A stretch of DNA of 6,653 nt from Acidobacteriota bacterium (GCA_021827255.1 JAKAWO010000169.1:1-6653); one strand, 5' to 3'; shown: positions 1 through 6,093, numbered from the stretch's first letter. A program made the numbers and translations. Notes: generated by a model from the sequence alone, not told the origin.

Positions 1-166
1 CCGCGGTGTGGGGCACAGTCCAACAGACAACACCGCGCGTGCGACGTATCGGTCCCGTGCAAGCGTCGAGCACCCCGAATACAACCTCATCGAAAGTCAG
101 CCTGAGCACTTGCCCGCCCAATCTTTCCTGCCAGCTATTGCAAAATCCCTCTTACGCCGCCGCCAG

Positions 167-186
167 GGCACGGTTTTAACCGTGCC
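167..186. repeat. Perfect palindromic hairpin (REP-like candidate)
   Basis: GGCACGGTT at 167-175 and AACCGTGCC at 178-186 are exact reverse complements around a 2-nt centre. As RNA it would fold as a 7-bp GC-rich stem with a TTTTAA loop. No T-run follows, so it is not a standard intrinsic terminator. Small 'GGCACGG...CCGTGCC' palindromes are, as I recall, frequent dispersed elements in acidobacterial genomes; whether this one is repeated elsewhere cannot be seen from one window. Confidence 0.5.
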
Positions 187-280
187 ACTCGCCGGACAAG
201 CCGCCGTGAAGGAAATCAAACGGGTCTCCTGCGTGGTAAGAAAGATGAATCATGCTTGCCTGCCCGGCCTTCCGTGAGCC

Positions 281-304
281 CTTTGCGGTCTTAGCGCCTT
301 TGCG
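281..304. repeat. Short direct repeat CTTTGCG x2
   Basis: CTTTGCG occurs at 281-287 and again at 298-304, joined by GTCTTAGCGC. This low-complexity 'ctttgcg...ttagcg...ctttgcg' style is seen in dispersed intergenic repeats of several bacterial phyla (from memory). It does not encode anything I recognise. Confidence 0.3.
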
Positions 305-355
305 TGAAACAGGCTTTTCGCTCATTCAGCGAACTTCTGACGCAGCGTCCTAGGC

Positions 356-361
356 TATAAT
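356..361 (+). promoter_or_regulatory. Candidate -10 box for the phoBR operon
   Basis: TATAAT at 356-361 is an exact match to the sigma-70 -10 consensus. No good -35 hexamer sits 16-18 bp upstream; the best nearby is TTCTGA at 335-340, at 15 bp and 3 of 6 matches, so an activator may be needed or the match may be chance. Transcription from here would give phoB a leader of roughly 190 nt. Palindromes flank the box on both sides: TTCGCT/AGCGAA at 317-333, GACGC-A-GCGTC at 339-349, GAACCGGTTC at 369-378 and TCCAATTGGA at 377-386. These could be operator sites. Confidence 0.35.
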
Positions 362-381
362 CGCCTTAGAACCGGTTCCAA

Positions 382-408
382 TTGGACAAATGGGACGTTT
401 GGGACATT
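382..408. repeat. Three tandem 9-bp repeats
   Basis: Three consecutive 9-mers, TTGGACAAA (382-390), TGGGACGTT (391-399) and TGGGACATT (400-408), share a T(T/G)GGAC core. They lie just downstream of the TATAAT box in the presumed phoB leader. A 9-bp period does not match a DNA helical turn, so a tandem activator array is less likely than a slippage-derived repeat or an RNA-level element. No function is known to me. Confidence 0.5.
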
Positions 409-561
409 CTCCCTGCATATTCTGTATCTATTTGATAAAGGGCATGTTAGTTAATTTCTAACCCATCCCCCGCGACGGTTTTCCCCAATTTGTGTTTACT
501 TAGGATACAGCGCGCAAAATTTACCGCCTGCTTGCAGTCAATGTTAGAATCTCCATTGGAT

Positions 562-1275
562 ATGCGCTCGCGGATCGTCATCATCGAGGATGAAAAGGAC
601 CTGGTTGAACTGCTCCGCTACAACCTTCGCAAAGAAGGCTTTGAGGTCGAAGATTTCGCCTCCGGCCGCCAAGGTTTCGAGCACCTGCGACGCCATCCTG
701 CCGATTTGCTGATCCTCGACATCATGCTTCCCGACGACGATGGCTTGGAACTATGCCGCCGCCTGCGCGCCCATGAGCGCACTCGGCTGTTGCCGGTGAT
801 TTTCCTGACCGCCAAGGGCAGCGAAGTGGACCGGATCGTGGGCCTCGAAATTGGCGGCGATGATTACGTCACCAAACCCTTCAGCCCGCGTGAGCTGGTG
901 GCCCGCGTCAAGGCAGTCCTCCGGCGCCGCGACCGTAGCGCGTCCCCGCCCGAGGTGATCGAGGTGGGCGACGTTCACCTGGACGCCGCCACGCGCGAAA
1001 TCCGAGTGCGAGGCCAGCCGGTGGAACTGAGCGCGCTCGAGTTTAAGCTGCTGCATTTTCTCCTTTCGCAGCCTCGGCGAGTCTTCAGCCGCGACCGCTT
1101 GCTCGACGAGGTATGGGGGAGCGAGCATTTTGTTACGCCGCGCACCGTGGACGTTCACATCCGCCGCCTGCGCGAGAAGATTGAGGTGGAACCTGACAAG
1201 CCTCAATACATCCAAACGGTCCGCGGCTCCGGCTACCGGTTCGTGTTTGAGCCAGCCGAAGCCGGGGAGATTTGA
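562..1275 (+). CDS. phoB: Phosphate regulon response regulator PhoB (OmpR/PhoB family)
   Basis: Cytoplasmic DNA-binding response regulator, 237 aa from the ATG at 562, close to the usual 229-235 aa of PhoB. The receiver domain spans about residues 4-120, with acidic pocket E9-D10-E11, phospho-acceptor D53 in LLILDIMLP, T83 in FLTAK and K105 in TKPF. A C-terminal winged-helix domain (about 133-231) carries the recognition-helix motif RTVDVHIRRLREKI and the wing RGSGYRF. The PhoB assignment rather than another OmpR-family member rests on neighbours: phoR 24 bp downstream, then pstS and pstC. The start is uncertain. ATG 562 puts the first beta strand (RIVIIEDE) at the expected distance, but ATG 541 (7 residues longer) and TTG 490 are also in frame, and none has a clear Shine-Dalgarno sequence. 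When phosphorylated by PhoR it should activate the porin and pstS promoters, both preceded by Pho-box-like repeats. Confidence 0.93.
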   Translation: MRSRIVIIEDEKDLVELLRYNLRKEGFEVEDFASGRQGFEHLRRHPADLLILDIMLPDDDGLELCRRLRAHERTRLLPVIFLTAKGSEVDRIVGLEIGGDDYVTKPFSPRELVARVKAVLRRRDRSASPPEVIEVGDVHLDAATREIRVRGQPVELSALEFKLLHFLLSQPRRVFSRDRLLDEVWGSEHFVTPRTVDVHIRRLREKIEVEPDKPQYIQTVRGSGYRFVFEPAEAGEI

Positions 1276-1290
1276 CGCCGCGGTTCTTTC

Positions 1291-1294
1291 GAGG
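1291..1294 (+). promoter_or_regulatory. Ribosome binding site deciding the phoR TTG start
   Basis: GAGG at 1291-1294 lies 5 nt before a TTG at 1300. It supports this rare start over the next in-frame ATG (1465), which would delete the first membrane segment and the basic N-terminus. Confidence 0.5.
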
Positions 1295-1299
1295 CTGCC

Positions 1300-2736
1300 T
1301 TGCTAACGCTTCGGCGTAGCCGCATCTTCCAAAGGGTTTTTCTAGGCACGCTGCTCGCCGTCGCGATCACCCTCCTCACGCTTGATCTTTATCTGGGCCA
1401 TTTCGCGCCGGCGCGGGAGCTTACCGCTGAAGCCGCCTCCATCGCATCCCTCGTCCATCGGGGAATGCGCGAGGTTTTTCTCCTGGGGTTCCTGATGGCG
1501 CTGGGCGTTGCGTACTTTGTCTCCCGCCCGCTGATCCGCGGCCTCACGCGCTTACAAGGTTTTGCGGAAGGGTTGGTCAAGTCACCGTCTCTCGCCCCGA
1601 CGCTGGCGGAAGCGGAGGATGAACTGGGAGCTCTGGGACGATCTCTAAACCAGACGGCGGTGGAATTGAGGAACCTCGTCGAACGTCTTCGATTGGAATC
1701 GGCGCGGCGTGAAGCCATTCTGTCCAGCATGGTTGAGGGCGTCCTGGCGGTGGATAACGAGCTCCAAGTGACATTCTGCAATGAAGCTTTCCTGCGCGCC
1801 GTGCGCTTCGTGGGACCTCCGCCCGAGCATCTTCCGCTGCTCGAGGTGGTTCGTGACCCCAGTTTGCTGGAAGTTCTCACTCGCGTGCTGGTGTCGGGGG
1901 AATCCGTCAAAGGAAGGATTCAACTCGGCGGACTTGTGGGAAGTTCCTTCGAGGTGCAGGCTGCGCCGCTGGCCGCGTCGCCGCGCCCCGGAGCCATTGC
2001 TATTCTTCACGACATTACGGATTTGGAACGTCTCGAGCGGGTGCGAACGGATTTTGTGGCCAACGTTTCTCACGAGCTGCGGACACCGCTCGCGGCGATC
2101 CGAGGCTATGCGGAAACCTTGCTGGAGGGCGCGCTGGAAGATAAGGAGCACAACCGGCGGTTTCTTGAAATCATCAAGAGCCACGCCATCCGCTTGAATA
2201 ACGTCGCCTCCGACCTGCTGACGCTGACCGAACTCGAATCAAAGGCCGAACTCCCGGCGCTTGAAGCCTTCTCGGTTGCGGAATCCTTGAAGTCGGCCGT
2301 CGCCATGGTCGAGCCTGAAGCGCGAGCGAGAAGCGTCACCGTCCACTGTGGCGGTGGCGAAAACTTGACGCTCAAGGGCGAACGTCACCGCTTCGAGCAG
2401 GCCTTGGTCAATCTGCTGAACAACGGCATCAAATTCAACCGGGCTGGCGGAGAGGTTCACGTGAGCGCCGGTCTGGCTGCGGACGGGCGCGCGCAAATCA
2501 TCGTGACGGACACGGGCATCGGCATCCCGTCGCAGGACCTCGACCGAATCTTCGAGCGCTTTTACCGAGTGGACAAGGCCAGATCCCATGAAGTCGGCGG
2601 CACGGGCCTCGGCCTCTCTATCGTGAAGCATGTTATCGAGCGCATGGGCGGCAGCATTAAGGTCGAAAGCCAGCTCGGAAAAGGCTCAACGTTCACTTTA
2701 CTGTTGCCCTTGGGTGAGCCGCCCTCCCGCGCTTAA
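1300..2736 (+). CDS. phoR: Phosphate regulon sensor histidine kinase PhoR
   Basis: Inner-membrane sensor kinase of 478 aa that autophosphorylates on histidine and passes phosphate to PhoB when phosphate is scarce. Order of parts: basic N-terminus; membrane segment about 11-33; a short extracytoplasmic stretch of roughly 25 residues; second membrane segment about 58-76; HAMP-like linker (about 75-128); PAS-like domain (about 137-240, including SSMVEGVLAVDNELQ); HisKA with H-box FVANVSHELRTPL (H258); HATPase with N-box NLLNNGIKFN (371-380), G1 DTGIGIP (404-410), F-box FERFYRVD and G2 GGTGLGLSIV (433-442). All catalytic boxes are intact; the N-box has Gly where Ala is commoner. The tiny external loop fits PhoR, which is thought to sense through the Pst complex and PhoU rather than bind phosphate outside. 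It starts with TTG behind a GAGG site, 24 bp after phoB, so the two are very likely co-transcribed. Related kinases share this architecture, so the name depends on context. Confidence 0.92.
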   Translation: MLTLRRSRIFQRVFLGTLLAVAITLLTLDLYLGHFAPARELTAEAASIASLVHRGMREVFLLGFLMALGVAYFVSRPLIRGLTRLQGFAEGLVKSPSLAPTLAEAEDELGALGRSLNQTAVELRNLVERLRLESARREAILSSMVEGVLAVDNELQVTFCNEAFLRAVRFVGPPPEHLPLLEVVRDPSLLEVLTRVLVSGESVKGRIQLGGLVGSSFEVQAAPLAASPRPGAIAILHDITDLERLERVRTDFVANVSHELRTPLAAIRGYAETLLEGALEDKEHNRRFLEIIKSHAIRLNNVASDLLTLTELESKAELPALEAFSVAESLKSAVAMVEPEARARSVTVHCGGGENLTLKGERHRFEQALVNLLNNGIKFNRAGGEVHVSAGLAADGRAQIIVTDTGIGIPSQDLDRIFERFYRVDKARSHEVGGTGLGLSIVKHVIERMGGSIKVESQLGKGSTFTLLLPLGEPPSRA

Positions 2737-2869
2737 CTCACCGCGACCCACAGCCTCCGGCCGACGCAAAACCCGCCTTCGGCATGGGAGGGATGGGTTC
2801 TCAATGGTTCTGACTGAGGTCTTCATTCACCTGCCCCAGCAGCATGGCTGTCGCCCGCCTCGGACAGCG

Positions 2870-2909
2870 ATTTAACGAAGTTGTCATCATTCGTTCAGCT
2901 TGGCTTAAC
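2870..2909 (+). promoter_or_regulatory. Candidate Pho box array upstream of the porin
   Basis: Seven-base units recur every 11 bp: ATTTAAC (2870-2876), TTGTCAT (2881-2887), CGTTCAG (2892-2898) and GCTTAAC (2903-2909). The second unit matches 6 of 7 bases of the E. coli PhoB half-site CTGTCAT. The pair ATTTAAC-GAAG-TTGTCAT parallels the clearer box before pstS (TTGTAAC-AAAG-TTGTAAC), including three of four spacer bases. Two half-sites with 4-bp spacers, 11 bp apart, is the known PhoB-binding geometry. The outer units are weak. No good -10 box is visible downstream. The array lies 85-124 bp before the porin ATG, so a leader of some 60-70 nt is expected. Confidence 0.6.
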
Positions 2910-2978
2910 GTCGCCCGTTTAGCTTGGATCTTTCAAGGGCTGTTACAGCCGACATCAGACGGCATTCTATCGTTCAAC

Positions 2979-2986
2979 AGGAGAGG
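2979..2986 (+). promoter_or_regulatory. Ribosome binding site of the porin gene
   Basis: AGGAGAGG, with its GAGG end 7 nt before the ATG at 2994, is the strongest Shine-Dalgarno sequence in the window. It settles the start at 2994, where a signal peptide begins, rather than the in-frame ATG at 2844, which precedes the candidate Pho box and would give no signal peptide. Confidence 0.85.
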
Positions 2987-2993
2987 AATTTTC

Positions 2994-4736
2994 ATGAACA
3001 AAACGGTGCAGAAAGCGACTCTGACTCTTGCTTTGGCGGCGTTCTCCGCCACGCTGGCGTTTGGCCTTCCACCGCTTGGCTCAAAGGCTCAAAGCTCGGC
3101 GCGCATGTCCGCGCCCTCAGCGGGCGGCCCGGTGAGACCAAGCTCGGACCACCAAATTAAATCTCTCAAAAAGCAGTTGACTGAGCAACAGTCAGAAATC
3201 AATGAGCTGCTTGAAAAGGTTCAGCGGCTCGAACAGCAGGTTGGAACCGGCCAGAGGGCGCGAGTCGCGCCGCCGCTGCCTTCTCATATGTCCGGAGGCG
3301 CCCGCGTCGCCAGCTTGACGCCCGTCCTGCCTTCAAAGAAGGCATTGGACACCCGCCCCGTGGGCCTTCCGGCCGATGCCCCGCTTGCTGCGGCAACCTC
3401 CGCCCGAGGCCAGAGCGAGAGCGAGGGAGCAACTTCCGATTCGCCCTTACAGTTCAAAATTGGCAGCGCCTACGTTACGCCCGTCGGATTTATGGACTTC
3501 ACGTCGGTCTGGCGCAACCACGATGTCGGCAGCGGGATCGGGACGAACTTCGCTGGAATTCCCTACGGCAACGTTTTCCAGACCAACCTGAGCGAGTTTC
3601 GCATGAGCATGCAAAACTCGCGGGTGGGCTTCCGCATTGACGCCCTGACCCACGGCGCGCATGTCATCGGCTATATGGAGGCTGACTTTCTGGGGCTTTC
3701 TCCGGGCAACGCCGCCGTCAGCAGCAATAGCAACAGCCTGCGTTCGCGCCTCTATTGGGTTGACGTTCGCAAAGGCGATTGGGAAGTGCTCGGGGGGCAA
3801 ACCTGGAGCTTAATTGCGCCCGGGCGTGACGGCATTTCACCCTTGCCCGGAGATATCTTCTTCACCCAGAACATGGACACGAACTATCAAGCAGGCCTCG
3901 TCTGGGGACGCATCCCGGAGTTGCGATTTGTCTATCATCCCTCCAAGAAAGCCGCCTTCGCCGTTGCATTGGACAGCCCCGAGCAGTACGTGGGCGGGTC
4001 GGCGGGCGGTCCGCTCATTACTTTTCCTGCGGCTCTCGCCTCGACCTACGCGAGCGAGCTGAACACGGGAGGAAATGCCTTTGGCGTCCCCAACGTCGCT
4101 CCCGATGTGATTGCCAAGCTGGCGCTCGACCCTTCCAGCAAATTCCATTTTGAAGTCGGCGGCGTGGAGCGCAATTTCAAGGTTTGGAATCCGGCGACGA
4201 GCACCACTTACACAACGACCGGAGGCGGTGGATTCGCGAACTTGAACTTTCAGCTCTTCAAAGGCATGCGGATTCTCACCAATAACTTTGTCAGCGACGG
4301 TGGCGGACGGTACATTTTCGGCCAAGCGCCCGACCTCATCGTCAAGGCCAACGGCAGCCCATCGCTGATTCACGCCGATTCAACGGTCACTGGCTTGGAG
4401 TACACGCACGGCAACTCCCTGCTCTGGGGCTACTATGGCGGCCTTTACGTCGGACGCAACACGGCCATGGATGCCAACGGCAAGCTGATCGGTTACGGAT
4501 ACAGCGGTTCGCCCGCCAGCCAGAATCGCGCTGTCCAAGAGGCCACTTTCGGATTGAACCAGACCCTCTGGAAGGATCCCGAATGGGGCGCGGTCAACTT
4601 TATAGGTCAATACTCGTATGTCACGCGCAATCCCTGGTCCGTCGCTGTGGGATCGCCGGCCAACGCCAGCTTGAATATGGTCTATTTCGACATTCGGTAC
4701 ACTCTGCCAGGTTCCGCGCCGACTTTAGGGAAATAG
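2994..4736 (+). CDS. Outer-membrane porin, DcaP-like, with N-terminal coiled coil
   Basis: Exported beta-barrel protein of 580 aa, probably a trimeric diffusion channel in the outer membrane. Residues 1-24 or so are a signal peptide (MNKTVQKATLTLALAAFSA...), with likely cleavage after AFG or slightly later. Residues 52-85 form a heptad-like coiled coil (IKSLKKQLTEQQSEINELL), then a Pro/Ala/Ser-rich linker to about 150. From about 153 the sequence alternates polar and hydrophobic residues as in a beta barrel, beginning FKIGSAYVTPVGFMDFTSVW and including SRLYWVDVRKGDWEVLGGQTW. Coiled coil plus barrel is the plan of DcaP-family porins. The C-terminus is unusual: the last strand-like stretch (NMVYFDIRYTL) is followed by PGSAPTLGK, so the chain does not end in an aromatic residue. 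Its place between phoR and pstS, behind a candidate Pho box, suggests a phosphate-starvation porin playing the role of PhoE or OprP. My count of charged barrel residues is roughly balanced, so sequence alone does not show anion selectivity. Exact substrate unknown. Confidence 0.8.
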   Translation: MNKTVQKATLTLALAAFSATLAFGLPPLGSKAQSSARMSAPSAGGPVRPSSDHQIKSLKKQLTEQQSEINELLEKVQRLEQQVGTGQRARVAPPLPSHMSGGARVASLTPVLPSKKALDTRPVGLPADAPLAAATSARGQSESEGATSDSPLQFKIGSAYVTPVGFMDFTSVWRNHDVGSGIGTNFAGIPYGNVFQTNLSEFRMSMQNSRVGFRIDALTHGAHVIGYMEADFLGLSPGNAAVSSNSNSLRSRLYWVDVRKGDWEVLGGQTWSLIAPGRDGISPLPGDIFFTQNMDTNYQAGLVWGRIPELRFVYHPSKKAAFAVALDSPEQYVGGSAGGPLITFPAALASTYASELNTGGNAFGVPNVAPDVIAKLALDPSSKFHFEVGGVERNFKVWNPATSTTYTTTGGGGFANLNFQLFKGMRILTNNFVSDGGGRYIFGQAPDLIVKANGSPSLIHADSTVTGLEYTHGNSLLWGYYGGLYVGRNTAMDANGKLIGYGYSGSPASQNRAVQEATFGLNQTLWKDPEWGAVNFIGQYSYVTRNPWSVAVGSPANASLNMVYFDIRYTLPGSAPTLGK

Positions 4737-4862
4737 GCGCTCCGCCGGCAGTCATCGGTCCGGATTGCGCAGGATCAGGACGGGGGCTTGGCAAGCGATA
4801 GGCTGGAGGAAAGCGATCCGAGGCGCGATTCCAGCGATAACGGCAAGGAGAGCCTAACCCGA

Positions 4863-4891
4863 GCTTAATCCGATTGTAACAAAGTTGTAAC
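4863..4891 (+). promoter_or_regulatory. Pho box upstream of pstS
   Basis: TTGTAAC at 4874-4880 and TTGTAAC at 4885-4891 are identical and separated by AAAG, giving exactly the 7+4+7 layout of a PhoB-binding site; the repeat extends to 8 bp (TTGTAACA). A weaker in-phase third unit, GCTTAAT, sits at 4863-4869. The box ends 33 bp before the pstS start. PhoB-dependent promoters use the box in place of a -35; candidate -10 sequences downstream (TCAAAT at 4894-4899, CAAATT at 4902-4907) are poor, so the transcription start is not fixed. Confidence 0.75.
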
Positions 4892-4910
4892 AGTCAAATT
4901 CCAAATTCAA

Positions 4911-4916
4911 GGGAGG
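4911..4916 (+). promoter_or_regulatory. Ribosome binding site deciding the pstS GTG start
   Basis: GGGAGG lies 8 nt before the GTG at 4925. It supports this start, which yields a complete signal peptide, over the later in-frame ATGs at residues 7, 10 and 11. Confidence 0.75.
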
Positions 4917-4924
4917 ATACTTTC

Positions 4925-6019
4925 GTGAAGAGAATACATGCAATGGCAGCGATGATGGCGGCACTGGCGATCGCAATGTTAGTGTTGGTAAGGCCGGCAA
5001 GCCGTTTGGCGGCTGCACCCCTTCCCACGCCACCCCTCAGCGCCAATATCCTCGAAACGGGGTCGAGCCTGTTGTATCCGCTATTTCAGCTATGGGTTCC
5101 GGTTTATACAAAGGCTAACCGGGGTGTGAAAATCACACCCCAGTCCACCGGCAGCGGCACCGGCATTGCCCAGGCCACTGCGGGCCTCGTCCAAATCGGC
5201 GCATCCGACGCTTACATGAGCGACGCCCTGGTGAGACAACATCCTTTGTTGAACATTCCACTCTGCATCTCCGTGCAGATGGTGAACTATAATTTGCCCG
5301 GCCTGAACCGCGTGCATCTAAAGGTAAGCGGCCCCGTGCTGGCGGGCATCTATCAGGGCAAAATCCGCTACTGGGATGACGCTGCCATTAAAGGGCTCAA
5401 CCCCGGCGTCGCCTTGCCCCATCACCTCATCATCCCGGTGCATCGAACCGATGGCAGCGGCGATACGTTCATCTTCACCCAGTACCTCTCGTTCAGCGAC
5501 CCCAGCGGCTGGGGGCAGAGCGTCAGTTACGGCACCACGGTGAGTTGGCCGCCTGTTTCAGGAGGGCTCGGCGCCGAAGGCAACCCCGGCATGGTCACAG
5601 CCATTCAGGACAATCCTTATTCGGTTGCGTACATCGGCACGAGCTTCCAGAACGCAATCGAAAAGGGCGGTCTCGGCATCGCCCTGTTGAAGAACCGCGC
5701 CGGAAACTTTGTTTTCCCTTCGGCGAAGACGGCGGATTCCGCGGCTGCGGTCATGGTGTCGAAGACGCCCCAAGACGAACGCATTAGCCTGATTTTCGCC
5801 CCTGGCGCCGAATCCTATCCCATTATTAACTATGAGTACGCGCTGGTGAGCCGGCAGCAGCCTTCGGCCCAAATGGCGGCGGCGCTGCGTGAGTTTTTCA
5901 ACTGGGCGATCAGCGAACGCGGCGGCAACGCGCCGCATTTTATGGACGCGGTTCATTTTGTGCCGCTTCCGGCTCCCATCGTCAAGCTGAGCGCAGCCCA
6001 GATCGAGGAGATCCAGTGA
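4925..6019 (+). CDS. pstS: Periplasmic phosphate-binding protein PstS
   Basis: Substrate-binding protein of the high-affinity Pst phosphate ABC importer, 364 aa from a GTG start. An N-terminal signal peptide (MKRIHAMAAMMAALAIAML..., cleavage probably near LAAA, residues 28-31) has no lipobox cysteine, so the protein should be soluble in the periplasm. Family motifs appear in order: ETGSSLLYPLF (44-54), QSTGSGTGIAQ (73-83), IGASDAYMS (91-99, equivalent to the GASD loop of E. coli PstS), GKIRYWDD (145-152), HRTDGSGDTFIFTQYL (173-188, the phosphate-binding RxDGSG loop), PYSVAYIGTSF (231-241) and YPIINYEYALV (298-308). Length is typical once the signal is removed. A strong Pho box precedes it and pstC follows after 154 bp, as expected for a pstSCAB operon. 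Binding of phosphate rather than another oxyanion is inferred from these loops and the PhoBR context. Confidence 0.95.
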   Translation: MKRIHAMAAMMAALAIAMLVLVRPASRLAAAPLPTPPLSANILETGSSLLYPLFQLWVPVYTKANRGVKITPQSTGSGTGIAQATAGLVQIGASDAYMSDALVRQHPLLNIPLCISVQMVNYNLPGLNRVHLKVSGPVLAGIYQGKIRYWDDAAIKGLNPGVALPHHLIIPVHRTDGSGDTFIFTQYLSFSDPSGWGQSVSYGTTVSWPPVSGGLGAEGNPGMVTAIQDNPYSVAYIGTSFQNAIEKGGLGIALLKNRAGNFVFPSAKTADSAAAVMVSKTPQDERISLIFAPGAESYPIINYEYALVSRQQPSAQMAAALREFFNWAISERGGNAPHFMDAVHFVPLPAPIVKLSAAQIEEIQ

Positions 6020-6048
6020 CTGGAACCCGGGGCGACATCGGCGTCTCC

Positions 6049-6079
6049 CGCCCGCTTGCCTCCTGCCGGCGCGCGGGCG
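6049..6079 (+). other. GC-rich stem-loop in the pstS-pstC gap
   Basis: CGCCCGC at 6049-6055 and GCGGGCG at 6073-6079 form a perfect 7-bp all-GC stem around a 17-nt loop, starting 30 nt after the pstS stop. No T-run follows. It could protect the 3' end of a processed pstS transcript, as intercistronic hairpins do in other binding-protein operons. Chance is possible in such GC-rich DNA. Confidence 0.35.
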
Positions 6080-6093
6080 ATGGCTACGTGTTG

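Larger units (their letters stand above)
1..561. other. Gene-free leader region upstream of phoB
   Basis: I see no convincing gene here. One frame is open from the left edge to a TGA at 275-277, but it has no ribosome binding site, no recognisable domain, and contains a perfect palindrome, so I read it as non-coding. The stretch holds an inverted repeat at 2-9/30-37 (CGCGGTGT/ACACCGCG), a hairpin palindrome at 167-186, a repeated CTTTGCG word at 281-304, several short palindromes around a TATAAT box (317-386), a 9-bp tandem repeat (382-408) and an AT-rich stretch with an inverted repeat GTTAG/CTAAC (446-450/458-462). It probably contains the phoB promoter and the 3' flank of whatever gene lies further left. 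Confidence 0.6.

Noticed and set aside
8..277. 89-codon open frame from a GTG at 8
   Set aside because: No ribosome binding site, no recognisable domain, erratic composition, and it spans a perfect palindrome. It is also open to the window edge, so the tail of a gene to the left cannot be fully excluded.
432..460. Alternative phoB promoter TTGATA-N17-TTTCTA
   Set aside because: The -35 is good (5 of 6) but the -10 matches only about 2 of 6; the TATAAT at 356-361 is a better single element, though its own -35 is poor.
445..462. Possible Pho box before phoB (TTCTAAC at 456-462)
   Set aside because: The single unit matches the pstS half-site in 6 of 7 bases, but the positions 11 bp either side (445-451, 467-473) do not match. 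It reads better as part of the GTTAG/CTAAC inverted repeat.
1645..2184. 179-codon and similar antisense frames within phoR, phoB and the porin
   Set aside because: All mirror well-supported + strand genes and have no motifs or start signals of their own.
2772..2788. Terminator after phoR (CCCGCC-TTC-GGC-AT-GGG)
   Set aside because: Only a short bulged stem with no T-run; no convincing terminator is visible between phoR and the porin.
2847..2868. Hairpin GCTGTC/GACAGC just before the porin Pho array
   Set aside because: A 6-bp stem with a 10-nt loop is common by chance in GC-rich DNA. CTGTCGC at 2848-2854 is in 11-bp phase with the Pho units, but the unit between them (2859-2865) does not match.
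2844..2993. Longer porin start at ATG 2844
   Set aside because: The extra 50 residues precede a clear signal peptide, would translate through the candidate Pho box, and lack a good Shine-Dalgarno; ATG 2994 has AGGAGAGG.
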